A stretch of DNA of 58,121 bases, taken from assembly GCF_902506065.1 (NCBI RefSeq), contig NZ_LR733048.1:1-58121 (forward strand). The letters run 5' to 3'. The position numbers and the translations under genes were made by a program. Shown piece after piece: positions 15,994 to 25,145 of this stretch; positions within the stretch are counted from its first letter, which is position 1, and the number at the start of each line of letters is the position of its first letter. This stretch comes from Arthrobacter sp. 9V. Its GTDB lineage: Bacteria; Actinomycetota; Actinomycetes; Actinomycetales; Micrococcaceae. The notes under the pieces are model-generated. The model had not been told where the DNA came from. It searched no databases and saw nothing but the letters and a program-made list of their open reading frames with translations.

Positions 15994-16937
15994 GCGGCCG
16001 TGTCGTGACCTTCGGTGAAGTGATGGCCCTGGTCCGCAGCACCAATCCCGGCATGATTGCCCTGACCCGCGACGCGCAACTGGGCATCGGCGGCGCAGAA
16101 GGCAACTTCGCTGTCGCCCTGAAAAGGCTCGGCACCGACGTGAGCTGGATCGGGCGCGTCGGACAGGACAGCTTCGGGCAGATGGTCACCCGCGAATTGA
16201 GGGCAGAGGGAATCGACGTCCACGCGATCGTTGACACCGAAGCGCCCACCGGAATGATGGTCAAGGAAAGCCGGACACCGAAAAACACCAGGGTCTCCTA
16301 CTACCGCCGTGGCTCGGCCGGGTCCCGGCTGAGTGCCGAAGACCTGCCCGCCGGCAGCTTCCAGGGCGCTGCGTTGCTGCACGTCACGGGGATCACCCCG
16401 GCTCTGTCGGCCTCGGCCCGGGCCGCGACCCTGTACGCGGTCGAAAGCGCACGCGCGGCCGGGTTGACGGTGTCCTTGGACCTGAACTTCCGTTCCCAGC
16501 TGTGGTCCGGTCAGGACGCAGCGCACTTCTACCGCAGGATCCTGCCATTGGTGGACATCGTTTTCGCTGGCGACGACGAAGCAGCCCTGATCGTCGGCAC
16601 CAACCCGGGCCCCACAGCACTGGCCTCGGCCTTGGCGGATCTGGGACCCACCGAAGTAGTCATCAAGCTCGGGGACCAGGGCTGCTATGCCCTGGTCGAT
16701 GGGGTCGGGCACCTGCAGGACGCCATCCCCGTCTCCGTGGTCGACACCGTCGGCGCGGGCGATGGCTTCGTCGCCGGCTACATCGCCGAGTACCTGCGGG
16801 GTGAGCCGGTTCGGAAACGGCTGCTCACGGCCGTGACGGTGGGTGCGTTCGCGTGCATGGTTCCCGGTGACTGGGAAGGGATGCCGTTCAGGTCCGAACT
16901 GGACCTGCTCGGGGCGAAGGAACCTGTCAGCCGCTAG
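15990..16937 (+). CDS. kdgK: 2-keto-3-deoxygluconate kinase (PfkB family), 315 aa
   Basis: Ribokinase-fold sugar kinase phosphorylating KDG (or a related keto-deoxy acid) with ATP. PfkB signatures are an N-terminal GGAEGNFAVALKRLG and the C-terminal catalytic VDTVGAGDGFVAGY with the base Asp. An AREA like SYYRRGSAGSRL matches the KDG-binding loop of KdgK enzymes. It is the last gene of the uronate operon; its stop lies 4 bases from the end of the convergent IclR2 gene. The exact substrate depends on the missing upstream steps. Confidence 0.87.
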   Translation: MSGRVVTFGEVMALVRSTNPGMIALTRDAQLGIGGAEGNFAVALKRLGTDVSWIGRVGQDSFGQMVTRELRAEGIDVHAIVDTEAPTGMMVKESRTPKNTRVSYYRRGSAGSRLSAEDLPAGSFQGAALLHVTGITPALSASARAATLYAVESARAAGLTVSLDLNFRSQLWSGQDAAHFYRRILPLVDIVFAGDDEAALIVGTNPGPTALASALADLGPTEVVIKLGDQGCYALVDGVGHLQDAIPVSVVDTVGAGDGFVAGYIAEYLRGEPVRKRLLTAVTVGAFACMVPGDWEGMPFRSELDLLGAKEPVSR

Positions 16938-16941
16938 CCGA

Positions 16942-17751
16942 TCATTGCTCCGCCGGAGCGCCCAGTGCCCGGGATACCCGGGCGGCGGCGGCGAGCAACA
17001 GATCCACCAGGCCCGGCCCGGTAGCGTGGTTTACGCGCTGGGCCGGGCCTGCGACGGCCATGGCCGCACATACGTTCCCGGTGTAGTCCCGCACGGGCAC
17101 CGCGACCGAACACAACCCCAGCTCCTCTTCTTCCCAGCATGTGGAATACCCGTTCAGACGCACCGCCGCCAACGCCTGCGCCAGCTCCCGTGGGTCAATC
17201 AACGTCGCCTGCGTCCGCGGCACCAAGGGCTGGCCCAGGAAATCTGAAATGAACTGCTCCGGCTGATAGGCCAGCAGCACCTTGCCCGATGCGTTGGTGT
17301 GCAAAGGGGATCGCCGGCCCATGTTGGCCACCATCGCAAACGATTCAACCGCCTGCCCGCGATCCAGGTACAGCACCGAATCGCCGTCCAGAATGGACAA
17401 CAGCACCGCTTCCCCGGTCAGCTCCGCCAAATCATCGAGGTGAACGCGGGCCACCCGGGTCAGGTCCACCGACCGGATGACCGAGCTGCCCAGCTCGTAC
17501 AAACCCCAATCCAGCTGATACGCGGCCTCAGCAGTCTTGCTGACAAACCCTTCCAGCTCCAGGGTCCTGAGCATGTGGAACGTCGAGGGCTTGCTCAGCC
17601 CCACCGCGGCGGCCAGCTCACCCAAGGTCATTGCCCGGCTCTGCGCCGCGAGGGTCTTCAGCAGACCAATGGCCCGCGAGACGGACTGGACCACGCGAGG
17701 ACCCTCCGCCGCCTCGGCAGCAGGAGTGGTTTCTGTTTTCGGTATCGACAT
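16942..17751 (-). CDS. IclR-family transcriptional regulator 2, 269 aa
   Basis: Second IclR regulator, clearly paralogous to regulator 1: winged HTH (residues ~22-80, MTLGELAAAVGLSKPSTFHMLRTLELEGF) and effector domain with GKVLLAYQPEQ and CWEEEELGLCSV. It starts at ATG 17751, divergent from the CoA-transferase operon; operator copy B lies in the gap. Two such similar regulators in one island suggest two related inducers or a duplicated circuit over the same motif. Confidence 0.88.
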   Translation of the reverse strand: MSIPKTETTPAAEAAEGPRVVQSVSRAIGLLKTLAAQSRAMTLGELAAAVGLSKPSTFHMLRTLELEGFVSKTAEAAYQLDWGLYELGSSVIRSVDLTRVARVHLDDLAELTGEAVLLSILDGDSVLYLDRGQAVESFAMVANMGRRSPLHTNASGKVLLAYQPEQFISDFLGQPLVPRTQATLIDPRELAQALAAVRLNGYSTCWEEEELGLCSVAVPVRDYTGNVCAAMAVAGPAQRVNHATGPGLVDLLLAAAARVSRALGAPAEQ

Positions 17752-17802
17752 GGCTCGGCCCTTCCTATCCCTGATCCGATACTACACAGGCTCATTTGGT
17801 AA

Positions 17803-17831
17803 TGGCTAACATTATTTCGCTGTGGCTATTG
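17803..17831. promoter_or_regulatory. IclR operator-like motif, copy B
   Basis: GGCTAAC, three bases, ATTT, six bases, GGCTATTG. It lies between iclR2 and the CoA-transferase gene, 95 bases before the ATG 17926. It is the same layout as copy C with only the spacer bases changed. Confidence 0.7.
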
Positions 17832-17925
17832 ATGGTGGAGTTCGGTGCTCATACATTGGTTAGGTCAGGCGGTGAACAGTGTCACGTCACCCCACCAAGC
17901 ACCAAGTTGAACGGAACATGGATCA

Positions 17926-19500
17926 ATGAAATTCTGCAGCGCAGCAGAGGCAGCGGAACTAATACCTGATGGTGCCACAGTTATGGTGGACGGTTCCGGT
18001 GGCGGGGTCAACGAGCCCACCGCGATCCTGGCGGCCATCGAGGCCCGGTTCCTGGATCAGGGAGCACCCCGAAACCTGTCCGTCTATCACGTCTCGGGAA
18101 TGGGATCGGGCAATGGTGACGGCATCGACCGTTTCGCCCATCCCGGCATGACCACCCGCGTCATCGGCGGTCACTGGGCTTGGTCACGGCGCATGCAGGA
18201 GATGGCCGCCGACAACCTCATCCAGGCCTACTGCCTGCCGCAGGGCACCTTGTCTCATCTGCTGCGTGAAGCGGCCGGGCACCGGCCGGGCGTGATCAGC
18301 CGCGTTGGGATCAACACTTTCGTGGACCCCCGGATCTCCGGTGGCAGGCTCAATGCCGCTGCCCTGGATCCGGTCAACGAAATCATCACTCTCGCCGGGC
18401 AGGAATGGATCTTCACCCCCGTTGTACCCATCGATGTGGCCATCATCCGTGGAACCACCGCTGATGAACACGGGAACATCACGATGGAAGGCGAAGGACT
18501 GCTCGCGGAGATCCTGTCCGCCGCCCAGGCGGCAAAGAACAACGGCGGCATCGTCATCGCCCAGGTCCGCGACCAGGTCCCGTTCGGGCAGATCACCCCG
18601 CAATCGGTGCAGGTTCCCGGCGTCCTGATCGACGCGGTCGTCGTCGACCCGACGCAGCGGCTCTCGCACGCAACCGGCGAAGACCCCTACCTCGAGGGCC
18701 GGGAACGACTGGAGAACATCACCATCGACCCGATGGCGTTGGGCGTGCGCAAGGTCATCGCCCGCCGAGCGGCCGCCGAGCTGCACTCCGGTGACGTCGT
18801 CAACCTTGGCTTCGGGATGCCGGACGGTGTCGCTGCGGTCCTGGCCGAGGAAGGCCAGTCCGAAGACGTTGTCTTCACCGTCGAACAAGGCCATGTTGGC
18901 GGGGTGCCGGCCGGCGGAACTGATTTCGGTTTGGCCCGCAACGCTGAATCGAGCATCAACGCCGGAGCCCAGTTCGACTGGTACGACGGCGGCGGCATCG
19001 ACACCGCGGTGCTCAGCTTCGCCGAAGTCGACGCCGCAGGCAATGTCAACGTCAGCCGCTTCGGTCGCCGCGCCCCCGGCATCGGCGGCTTCGTCAACAT
19101 CTCCCAAGGCACCCACCGAGTGGTCTTCGTCGGAACGTTCATCGCCAAGGGCGACTACGAACTCGATGGAACCGGAACGATCGGCCTGCCGCCGACCGGC
19201 AAGCCCAAGTTCGTCAACAAGGTCGAACAAATCAGCTTCTCCGGCATCAACGCCGTCGAAACCGGCCAGGAAGTCTACTTCGTCAGCGAACGCGCCGTCT
19301 TCAAGCTCGGTCCCGAGGGGCCGGTCCTGATCGAGATCGCCCCCGGCATCGACCTGGAAAAGGACGTGCTGTCCCAGATGGGCTTCACCCCGGCCATCGC
19401 CCCGGACCTGCGCGTTATGGACCCCGCACTGTTCCGGACTGAACCGATGAACCTGGCCCTCCCCGCCCAGGACCCGCAGCTAGTGAAAGCACAGGCATGA
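17926..19500 (+). CDS. Acyl-CoA:acetate/propionate CoA-transferase family protein, 524 aa
   Basis: Fused alpha-beta class I CoA-transferase of the propionate CoA-transferase (COG4670) type. It moves CoA from an acyl-CoA to a carboxylic acid. The N-terminal half has GSGGGVNEPTAILAAIE; the C-terminal half has the catalytic glutamate, Glu320, in VEQGHVGG. The length of ~520 is normal for the fused form. It overlaps the enoyl-CoA hydratase by 4 bases. With that neighbour it resembles the AcuN/AcuK pair that converts acrylate to 3-hydroxypropionate, but other hydroxy or unsaturated acids are possible. Confidence 0.85.
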   Translation: MKFCSAAEAAELIPDGATVMVDGSGGGVNEPTAILAAIEARFLDQGAPRNLSVYHVSGMGSGNGDGIDRFAHPGMTTRVIGGHWAWSRRMQEMAADNLIQAYCLPQGTLSHLLREAAGHRPGVISRVGINTFVDPRISGGRLNAAALDPVNEIITLAGQEWIFTPVVPIDVAIIRGTTADEHGNITMEGEGLLAEILSAAQAAKNNGGIVIAQVRDQVPFGQITPQSVQVPGVLIDAVVVDPTQRLSHATGEDPYLEGRERLENITIDPMALGVRKVIARRAAAELHSGDVVNLGFGMPDGVAAVLAEEGQSEDVVFTVEQGHVGGVPAGGTDFGLARNAESSINAGAQFDWYDGGGIDTAVLSFAEVDAAGNVNVSRFGRRAPGIGGFVNISQGTHRVVFVGTFIAKGDYELDGTGTIGLPPTGKPKFVNKVEQISFSGINAVETGQEVYFVSERAVFKLGPEGPVLIEIAPGIDLEKDVLSQMGFTPAIAPDLRVMDPALFRTEPMNLALPAQDPQLVKAQA

Positions 19501-20276
19501 CTACACTCACCGACACCGTCCTGCTCACCGAACAACACGACGCTGTCCTCATCGCCACCCTGAACCGCCCCGCCAAGGGCAACTCGCTGAGCACCGAGCT
19601 GATCGACGCTCTGGGCGCCCTCGCCGCCGAGCTGCGAAGCCCGACCCACGAAGGGACCAAAGCGGTCATCCTCACCGGCGCCGGTCAGAAGGCCTTCAGC
19701 GCAGGTGCTGACATTAATACCCTGGTCGGGCTCGACGCGGCCGCGGCAGAGGCACAGATGCTGCACGGCCAAAAGGTCTTCGACGAACTCGAAGACCTCC
19801 CCCAGGCCGTCATCGCAGCCATTGACGGGGTGGCCTTCGGGGGCGGACTGGAATTGGCGATGGCCTGCGACCTGCGCGTCGCTTCCCCCACTTCCCGGCT
19901 CGGGCAACCCGAGATCACCCTTGCCAACCTTCCCGGCTGGGGCGGCACTCAGCGCCTGCCTCGCCTGATCGGACAAGGCCGGGCCCTGGAAATGATCCTG
20001 ACCGGCGAGCCGATGTCCGCGAGCCGTGCCCTGGAAATCGGGCTCCTGAACGCCGTCTCGGAAGACCCCCTGGCAGCTGCGCATAACCTTGCCGCCAGAA
20101 TCACCCGCCACTCCGGCACCGCCGTCAGCGCAGCGAAACAGGCCATCTACGCAGGCGAACGCGAAGGCATCACTGAAGGCCTCCGACGTGAAGCCTTCCT
20201 CGTGGGCCAGTGCTGCGAAAGTCCCGAGCAACGCGAAGCCGTCCAAAAATTCCTCAACCGTAAAAAATCCAACTAA
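19497..20276 (+). CDS. Enoyl-CoA hydratase/isomerase (crotonase) family protein, 259 aa
   Basis: Crotonase-fold enzyme, most likely adding water across an enoyl-CoA double bond or the reverse. The oxyanion-hole and CoA-binding segments are visible (KAFSAGADINTL near residue 63, and IDGVAFGGGLELAMACDLRVAS near 105), followed by GWGGTQRLPRLIG carrying a family acidic/aromatic region. The length is typical. Coupled to the CoA-transferase by an ATGA overlap, which ties the two in one pathway step: activation then hydration of an acid. Confidence 0.87.
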   Translation: MTTLTDTVLLTEQHDAVLIATLNRPAKGNSLSTELIDALGALAAELRSPTHEGTKAVILTGAGQKAFSAGADINTLVGLDAAAAEAQMLHGQKVFDELEDLPQAVIAAIDGVAFGGGLELAMACDLRVASPTSRLGQPEITLANLPGWGGTQRLPRLIGQGRALEMILTGEPMSASRALEIGLLNAVSEDPLAAAHNLAARITRHSGTAVSAAKQAIYAGEREGITEGLRREAFLVGQCCESPEQREAVQKFLNRKKSN

Positions 20277-20296
20277 CCCTGCAAGGAAGCACCGAC

Positions 20297-21436
20297 ATGA
20301 GCCAGCACTTCTCCTCCCCGCCCCGCCTCATCCTCGGCGAAGGAGCCTTGGAACAACTCAGCAACGAACTGCCGCAGCTAGGCACCAAAGTTCTCATCGT
20401 CACCGACCCCGGCATCGTAGCCGCCGGCATCCTCGAGATTGTCACGGGCGTCCTGAACGACAGCGGCCTCGAAATCACCGTCTTCTCCGACGTTGTGGGC
20501 AACCCGGACGTTTCCACCGTCGAAGCAGCCGACAAGGCCCGCTCCAACAGCGGCGCCGACATTCTCGTCGCCATCGGCGGCGGCTCCAGCATGGACGTGG
20601 CCAAGGCCGTGGCCGTGGTGGCCACCAACGGCGGCACGATCGCCGACTACGAAGGTGTCGACAAGTTCACCAGCACCCCGCTTCCGGTGATCGCTGTTCC
20701 CACCACCGTGGGCAGCGGCAGTGAAGTGACCAAGGGCGCGGTCATCACCAACGCGGCCACGCACGTGAAAATGGTGATCGTCTCTGACCTGATGTTCGCC
20801 AAGATCGCGCTGCTGGACCGCCGCGTCGTCGCCGGCCTGCCCGGCCGCATCGCCGCGACCACCGGCATGGACGCCCTCACCCACGCCATCGAAGCCTACG
20901 TCGCCAAAGGCGCCAACCCGGTTACGGATGCGATCAACATCGGCGCGATCGAACTCATCGGACAGAACCTTGTGGCCGCTTCCAAGGGCGACGAAGACGC
21001 CCTGTACCAGATGCTCGTAGCCTCCTCCATGGCCGGCATCGGCTTCCACGACGCCGGACTCGGCGCCGTCCACGCCCTGGCCAACACCCTCGGCGCGCAC
21101 TTCGGGGTCCACCACGGAACCGCCAACGCACTGTTCCTTCCTTACGTCATGGACTTCAACGTCTCTTCCGCCCCGGCCCGGTTCGCCCGCATCGCCCGCG
21201 CCCTAGGCGTGGACACCACCGGAATGGACGACGAGCAGGCATCCCTGGCCGCCGCGGCCGCCGTCCACCAGCTCGCCGCCGACACCGGCGTTCCCCGGAA
21301 ACTCTCCGAGGTCGGCGTCAGCGAAGATGCGATCGAAACCCTCGCGAAGGATGCCCTCGTGCAGGCCGACCTGCCCGGCAACCCCCGTGAAGCGTCCCTT
21401 GAGGATCTCATCGACCTCTACCGCAAAGCCCTCTAA
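20297..21436 (+). CDS. Iron-containing alcohol dehydrogenase, 379 aa
   Basis: Group III NAD(P)-dependent alcohol dehydrogenase. The dinucleotide site GGGSSMDVAKA lies near residue 95. Metal-ligand histidines are in the THAIEAY and GAVHALANTLGAHFGVHHG regions. It probably interconverts a short hydroxy acid or diol with its aldehyde (for example 3-hydroxypropionate, 4-hydroxybutyrate or lactaldehyde types), passing the aldehyde to the next gene's dehydrogenase. It is 20 bases behind the hydratase with a GGAAG ribosome site. Confidence 0.9.
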   Translation: MSQHFSSPPRLILGEGALEQLSNELPQLGTKVLIVTDPGIVAAGILEIVTGVLNDSGLEITVFSDVVGNPDVSTVEAADKARSNSGADILVAIGGGSSMDVAKAVAVVATNGGTIADYEGVDKFTSTPLPVIAVPTTVGSGSEVTKGAVITNAATHVKMVIVSDLMFAKIALLDRRVVAGLPGRIAATTGMDALTHAIEAYVAKGANPVTDAINIGAIELIGQNLVAASKGDEDALYQMLVASSMAGIGFHDAGLGAVHALANTLGAHFGVHHGTANALFLPYVMDFNVSSAPARFARIARALGVDTTGMDDEQASLAAAAAVHQLAADTGVPRKLSEVGVSEDAIETLAKDALVQADLPGNPREASLEDLIDLYRKAL

Positions 21437-21458
21437 GCAGAAAGGAAGGCTGAACCCA

Positions 21459-23000
21459 ATGACGAACACACTCACCGAGCCCCGCCTCATCGGCCACTTC
21501 ATCCAAGGCAGCACCGTCCAGGAAACCCAGGACGAACTCCTTGACCGCCGCGCCCCCGGAACCGACGAGGTCGTCAGCCGCGTACTCCGCGGCTCCGGAC
21601 ACGATGTGGACCAGGCCGTCCAAGCCGCCCGGACGGCCTTCGACACCGGCACCTGGCAGCACGCCCCCGGTATGGAACGCTACAAACTCCTGAACCGGGT
21701 CGCCGACCTCATCGACCAGAACGCCGCCCGCCTTGCCCAGTTGGACGCCGAAGAATCCGGCAAGCCCATCGTCCTGGCAGAAGGGGACATCGCCGGCGCC
21801 GCCGGGCTCTGGCGCTATGCGGCCAGCCTTGCGCTGAACATCCAGGGCAAGTCGTTCACCAGCAACGGCCCGGACTTCACCGGCCTGGTCCTGCGCGAGC
21901 CCATCGGCGTCACCGGACTGATCATTCCGTGGAACTTCCCCGCCCTGATCCTGAGCCAGAAGCTGCCGTTCGCCCTGGCCGCCGGTTGCACCGCTGTGGT
22001 CAAGCCCTCCGAGTTCACCTCCAGTTCCGCCCTGGAAATCGCCCGCCTCACCGCTGAAGCAGGATTCCCCGAAGGCGTCGTGAACGTCGTCGTCGGCGAC
22101 GGACCCACCGGCGGCGCGATCTCCGAACACCGCGACGTGGACCTGGTCTCCTTCACCGGTTCCACCGCGACAGGACGCAAAGTCGTCGCCGCCTCGGCAG
22201 GTAACATGAAAAAGCTCTCCCTCGAACTCGGCGGCAAGGCAGCAAACATCGTCTTCAACGACGCCGACCTCGAAGACGCCGCCGCCGGTGTCGTTTTCGG
22301 CGTGAACTTCAACAACGGCGAATGCTGCGTCTCCCAGCCCCGCCTGCTGGTCCAGGAAGACGTCGCCGATCAATTCATCGCCGAGGTCGCCAAGCGGACC
22401 GCCCAGCTGAAGGTCGGCCAACCCCTGGACCGCGCCTCGGACGTCGGTGCGCTCATCCACGCCGGCCACCTGGACCACGTCTCCTCCTTCGTCGAAGGCG
22501 CATCACAGCACGGCGGGGAAGTCATCGTCGGCGGCGAACGGCTCACCGGCGGCGAATACGGCAACGGCCAGTTCATCGCCCCGACCATCATCGCCAACGT
22601 CACCGCCCAGGCGCCGGCCTTCCAGGACGAAATCTTCGGACCCGTGTTGACCGTGACCAAGTTCAAGACCCAGGCAGAGGCCATCGCACTGGCCAACAGC
22701 GTTGAATACGGCCTGGCCAACAGCGTCTGGAGCAAGAACACCGACACGCTGCTGGAGACCGCGAAAGCGCTCCAAAGCGGAACGGTCTACGCCAACACCA
22801 CCATCGACGGCATCCCGCAGATGCCCTTCGGCGGGTACAAGGCAAGCGGCGTTGGCAGGGAAATGGGCGAAGCGGGCTTTGAGGAGTTCACCGAGCTGAA
22901 GTCCGTCAACATCCGCACGGGCAAACGCGCAGGAACCTTCCCCATCCCCGCCAGCCTCGCTGGCGGAGCCTCGGTCCCGCAGATGACTCCGCGCGACTGA
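21459..23000 (+). CDS. NAD(P)-dependent aldehyde dehydrogenase, 513 aa
   Basis: ALDH superfamily enzyme oxidising an aldehyde to an acid. Motifs: the PWNFP substrate/cofactor segment, FTGSTATG cofactor loop, catalytic glutamate in LELGGKAANI and catalytic cysteine in NNGECC. The frame is open upstream to 21327, but ATG 21459 has AGAAAGGAAGG before it and starts after the neighbouring stop, so it is chosen. It pairs with the iron alcohol dehydrogenase. It resembles betaine/phenylacetaldehyde-type non-acylating ALDHs. Confidence 0.9.
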   Translation: MTNTLTEPRLIGHFIQGSTVQETQDELLDRRAPGTDEVVSRVLRGSGHDVDQAVQAARTAFDTGTWQHAPGMERYKLLNRVADLIDQNAARLAQLDAEESGKPIVLAEGDIAGAAGLWRYAASLALNIQGKSFTSNGPDFTGLVLREPIGVTGLIIPWNFPALILSQKLPFALAAGCTAVVKPSEFTSSSALEIARLTAEAGFPEGVVNVVVGDGPTGGAISEHRDVDLVSFTGSTATGRKVVAASAGNMKKLSLELGGKAANIVFNDADLEDAAAGVVFGVNFNNGECCVSQPRLLVQEDVADQFIAEVAKRTAQLKVGQPLDRASDVGALIHAGHLDHVSSFVEGASQHGGEVIVGGERLTGGEYGNGQFIAPTIIANVTAQAPAFQDEIFGPVLTVTKFKTQAEAIALANSVEYGLANSVWSKNTDTLLETAKALQSGTVYANTTIDGIPQMPFGGYKASGVGREMGEAGFEEFTELKSVNIRTGKRAGTFPIPASLAGGASVPQMTPRD

Positions 23001-23009
23001 CCCCACACC

Positions 23010-23048
23010 GCGGCAGCCGCCTTTCTGGCACTGAGAGGTGGCTGCCGC
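23010..23048. terminator. Hairpin after aldehyde dehydrogenase gene
   Basis: GCGGCAGCC (23010-23018) pairs perfectly with GGCTGCCGC (23040-23048), with partial pairing inside. It lies in the 90-base gap before the HAD gene and could cause partial termination or mark an internal transcript end. Confidence 0.55.
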
Positions 23049-23090
23049 TATTTGCCCTCGAACCCCATCTGAGCGAACCAAGGAACCGAT

Positions 23091-23846
23091 GTGAACCGTG
23101 CCTGGCCTCCGGGAATGACCCCCTTACGCACCACCCGCCGGAGCAACGGCCCTGGAGTCCTGTTCGACCTGGATGGGACCCTCGTGGATCCGGCCGGTGG
23201 AATCACGGTCGGCATAGCCCACGCATTGACAGCCGCCGGAATGGACCCGCCCGACGAAGCAACGCTCCGTGCCATGGTCGGCCCGAAACTCGCCGATGCC
23301 CTGCTGACCCACACCACAGCACGACCCGAACAAATACCGGGCATCATCGCTTCCTACCGCCAGTGGTATGCCACGACCGGGATGGCCATGGGCGCGGTCT
23401 ACCCCGGCATCACAGACCTGCTCGATGCCCTCGTCGACGCAGGAATCACGCTCGGCGTGGCCACACAAAAGCCCCGAACCATTGCCCGCACCATCCTTCA
23501 AACCCATGGCATCGAGGCCTACTTCGATGTCGTCGCAGGCGCTCCTGACGAAGAGGCCCTCATGCCCGGGGAACAGGGATACACCCCGGGCAAGACCGAA
23601 ATCATCGCCGAGGCCCTCGCTGCCCTGAAACCCACCACCGCTGTCATGGTGGGCGACCGCGCCCAGGACGTCGAGGGTGCCCATGCGAACGACATCGCCT
23701 GTCTCGGCGCTGGCTGGGGCTACGCGAGCCCAGGTGAGCTTACCGAAGCCGGCGCCGCCCTCGTGGTGGCTGACCCGAAGGACGTAACCCCCGGCGTGCT
23801 GCTGAGCCTTGCCGCGAACCTGCAGGCAGCCCCACAGCAGCGCTAA
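23091..23846 (+). CDS. HAD superfamily phosphatase (phosphoglycolate phosphatase-like), 251 aa
   Basis: HAD subfamily IA hydrolase starting at GTG 23091. The nucleophile motif is LFDLDGTLVDP; motif II is ATQKPRT; the final acidic motif is VMVGDRAQDVEGA. A helical cap lies between, as in Gph/PGP enzymes. The second HAD phosphatase in the island. It may dephosphorylate a sugar phosphate or 2-phosphoglycolate formed in the pathway. Last gene of the CoA-transferase unit, after a hairpin. Confidence 0.83.
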   Translation: MNRAWPPGMTPLRTTRRSNGPGVLFDLDGTLVDPAGGITVGIAHALTAAGMDPPDEATLRAMVGPKLADALLTHTTARPEQIPGIIASYRQWYATTGMAMGAVYPGITDLLDALVDAGITLGVATQKPRTIARTILQTHGIEAYFDVVAGAPDEEALMPGEQGYTPGKTEIIAEALAALKPTTAVMVGDRAQDVEGAHANDIACLGAGWGYASPGELTEAGAALVVADPKDVTPGVLLSLAANLQAAPQQR

Positions 23847-23991
23847 GCGCGCCGCAACAGAACCTCCGACGACGCGCCGTGGGTCAGCCAGTCCCCTGAC
23901 TCACGGCGCACTCTTGGTTGCCCAAAACCTCCGGGATCTGCGGCCGGCTACGCCGGTCACCCGGCCCGAAGACCCAGCCGTCATTTGTTGA

Positions 23992-24020
23992 TGGCTAACG
24001 CTATTTGGTGAAAGCTATTG
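23992..24020. promoter_or_regulatory. IclR operator-like motif, copy C
   Basis: GGCTAAC, three bases, ATTT, six bases, AGCTATTG, about 70 bases before the oxidoreductase start at 24090. It lies in a ~240-bp gap otherwise without genes, fitting a promoter region for the third catabolic unit. Confidence 0.7.
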
Positions 24021-24089
24021 AAAGCATGCCTTGGGATGACTGAAAGTGGTCCACGTCACCCTTCCCCTTCACGAAAGTTTGGCGACCGC

Positions 24090-25145
24090 ATGGACCACAC
24101 GTCAGTGATCAGATTCGGCATTCTGGGCAACGCCGCCGTTTACCAGAAGGCACTGCGCCCGGCCTTTGAAAGGTCGGCCGTGGCAGTTCTAGCCGCCGTC
24201 GGATCCTCCAAAGCATCCGGAGCGGCCCACCCACTCCCCACAGACGGCGTCCCCGCCATCACGGAGTACACCGGCGAGGGCGCCTACCAGGCCGTGATCG
24301 ATGACCCAAACGTCGACGCCGTCTACATTCCCCTGCCTAACCACCTCCACAAGGAATGGACCCTGAAGGCCGCAGCAGCCGGCAAGCACGTCCTGTGCGA
24401 AAAACCTCTCGGCGTCACCGCAGCCGACGCCTACGACATGATCCGGGCCTGCCAGGAAAACGTCGTCCATCTCATGGAGGCCTTCATGTACCGGTACAAC
24501 CCCCAGCACCACCGGGCACGCCAGATCGCCGCCTCCGGTGAGATCGGCGATCTGCGCCTGGTCCGGGTGGGGTTCTCCGTTCCACTGCCCAGTCCGGAAT
24601 CCAACGTCCGGTTCCAGGACTACCCCGGGGCCGGGGCCCTGCACGATGTCGGCAGCTACGGGATCAACGTCTGCCGTTGGATGTTCGGCACCGAACCCAC
24701 CCGGGCGCACGCCCTCACCGCGAACCTGCCAGGTACCGGCGCTGACATCCTGCACACGATCAGCCTCGAATTCCCCGACGGAAAAATGGCAACGATCAGC
24801 GGCGGACTGGGACAGGCCTACCGCAGCTTCTACGAACTCGTCGGCACCACCGGCCGCATCGAAGTCGAACGGCCCTTCGCCACACCCCCGTTCGTCGAAT
24901 CCGACGGCCCACTCAGGCTCAAAGTCGACACCGGAGAGAGCACCCGCGAGGAACTTTTCGACGACGAAAGCCAGTACGACATCCAAATCGAAGCCTTCTG
25001 CAGCCTCATCAACGGCCACCCCGAGCAGGCCTACAGCCCGGAGGACTCGCAAAGGAACATGCACGTCCTGGACGCCTGCGCGGCCTCGGCGCAATCAGGC
25101 GCCACGGAACTGGTCCACGGCAGCGAAGTCGGCGTCCTCCGATGA
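24090..25145 (+). CDS. Gfo/Idh/MocA family oxidoreductase 1, 351 aa
   Basis: NAD(P)-dependent sugar or cyclitol dehydrogenase. The N-terminal Rossmann fold begins FGILGNAAV; the family motif EKPLG (residues ~104-108) carries the conserved lysine; a C-terminal substrate domain holds HDVGSYGI. The frame is open to 24018, but ATG 24090 starts right at the Rossmann strand. Candidate job: oxidising a ring hydroxyl (often C1 or C3) of the sugar or uronate. It overlaps the next gene by 4 bases. Confidence 0.87.
   Translation: MDHTSVIRFGILGNAAVYQKALRPAFERSAVAVLAAVGSSKASGAAHPLPTDGVPAITEYTGEGAYQAVIDDPNVDAVYIPLPNHLHKEWTLKAAAAGKHVLCEKPLGVTAADAYDMIRACQENVVHLMEAFMYRYNPQHHRARQIAASGEIGDLRLVRVGFSVPLPSPESNVRFQDYPGAGALHDVGSYGINVCRWMFGTEPTRAHALTANLPGTGADILHTISLEFPDGKMATISGGLGQAYRSFYELVGTTGRIEVERPFATPPFVESDGPLRLKVDTGESTREELFDDESQYDIQIEAFCSLINGHPEQAYSPEDSQRNMHVLDACAASAQSGATELVHGSEVGVLR

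Noticed and set aside
8243..16937. Sulfoquinovose (sulfo-Entner-Doudoroff) operon
   Set aside because: Kinase and aldolase families would fit, but there is no sulfoquinovosidase, sulfogluconate dehydratase or sulfonate exporter; GH88 points to unsaturated uronides.
18184..19230. 348-codon minus-strand frame opposite the CoA-transferase
   Set aside because: Shadow of a strong plus-strand gene; composition lacks a normal protein character.
21408..22478. 356-codon minus-strand open frame opposite the aldehyde dehydrogenase
   Set aside because: Antisense shadow typical of high-GC genes; no ribosome site or recognisable domain, while the plus strand has full ALDH motifs.
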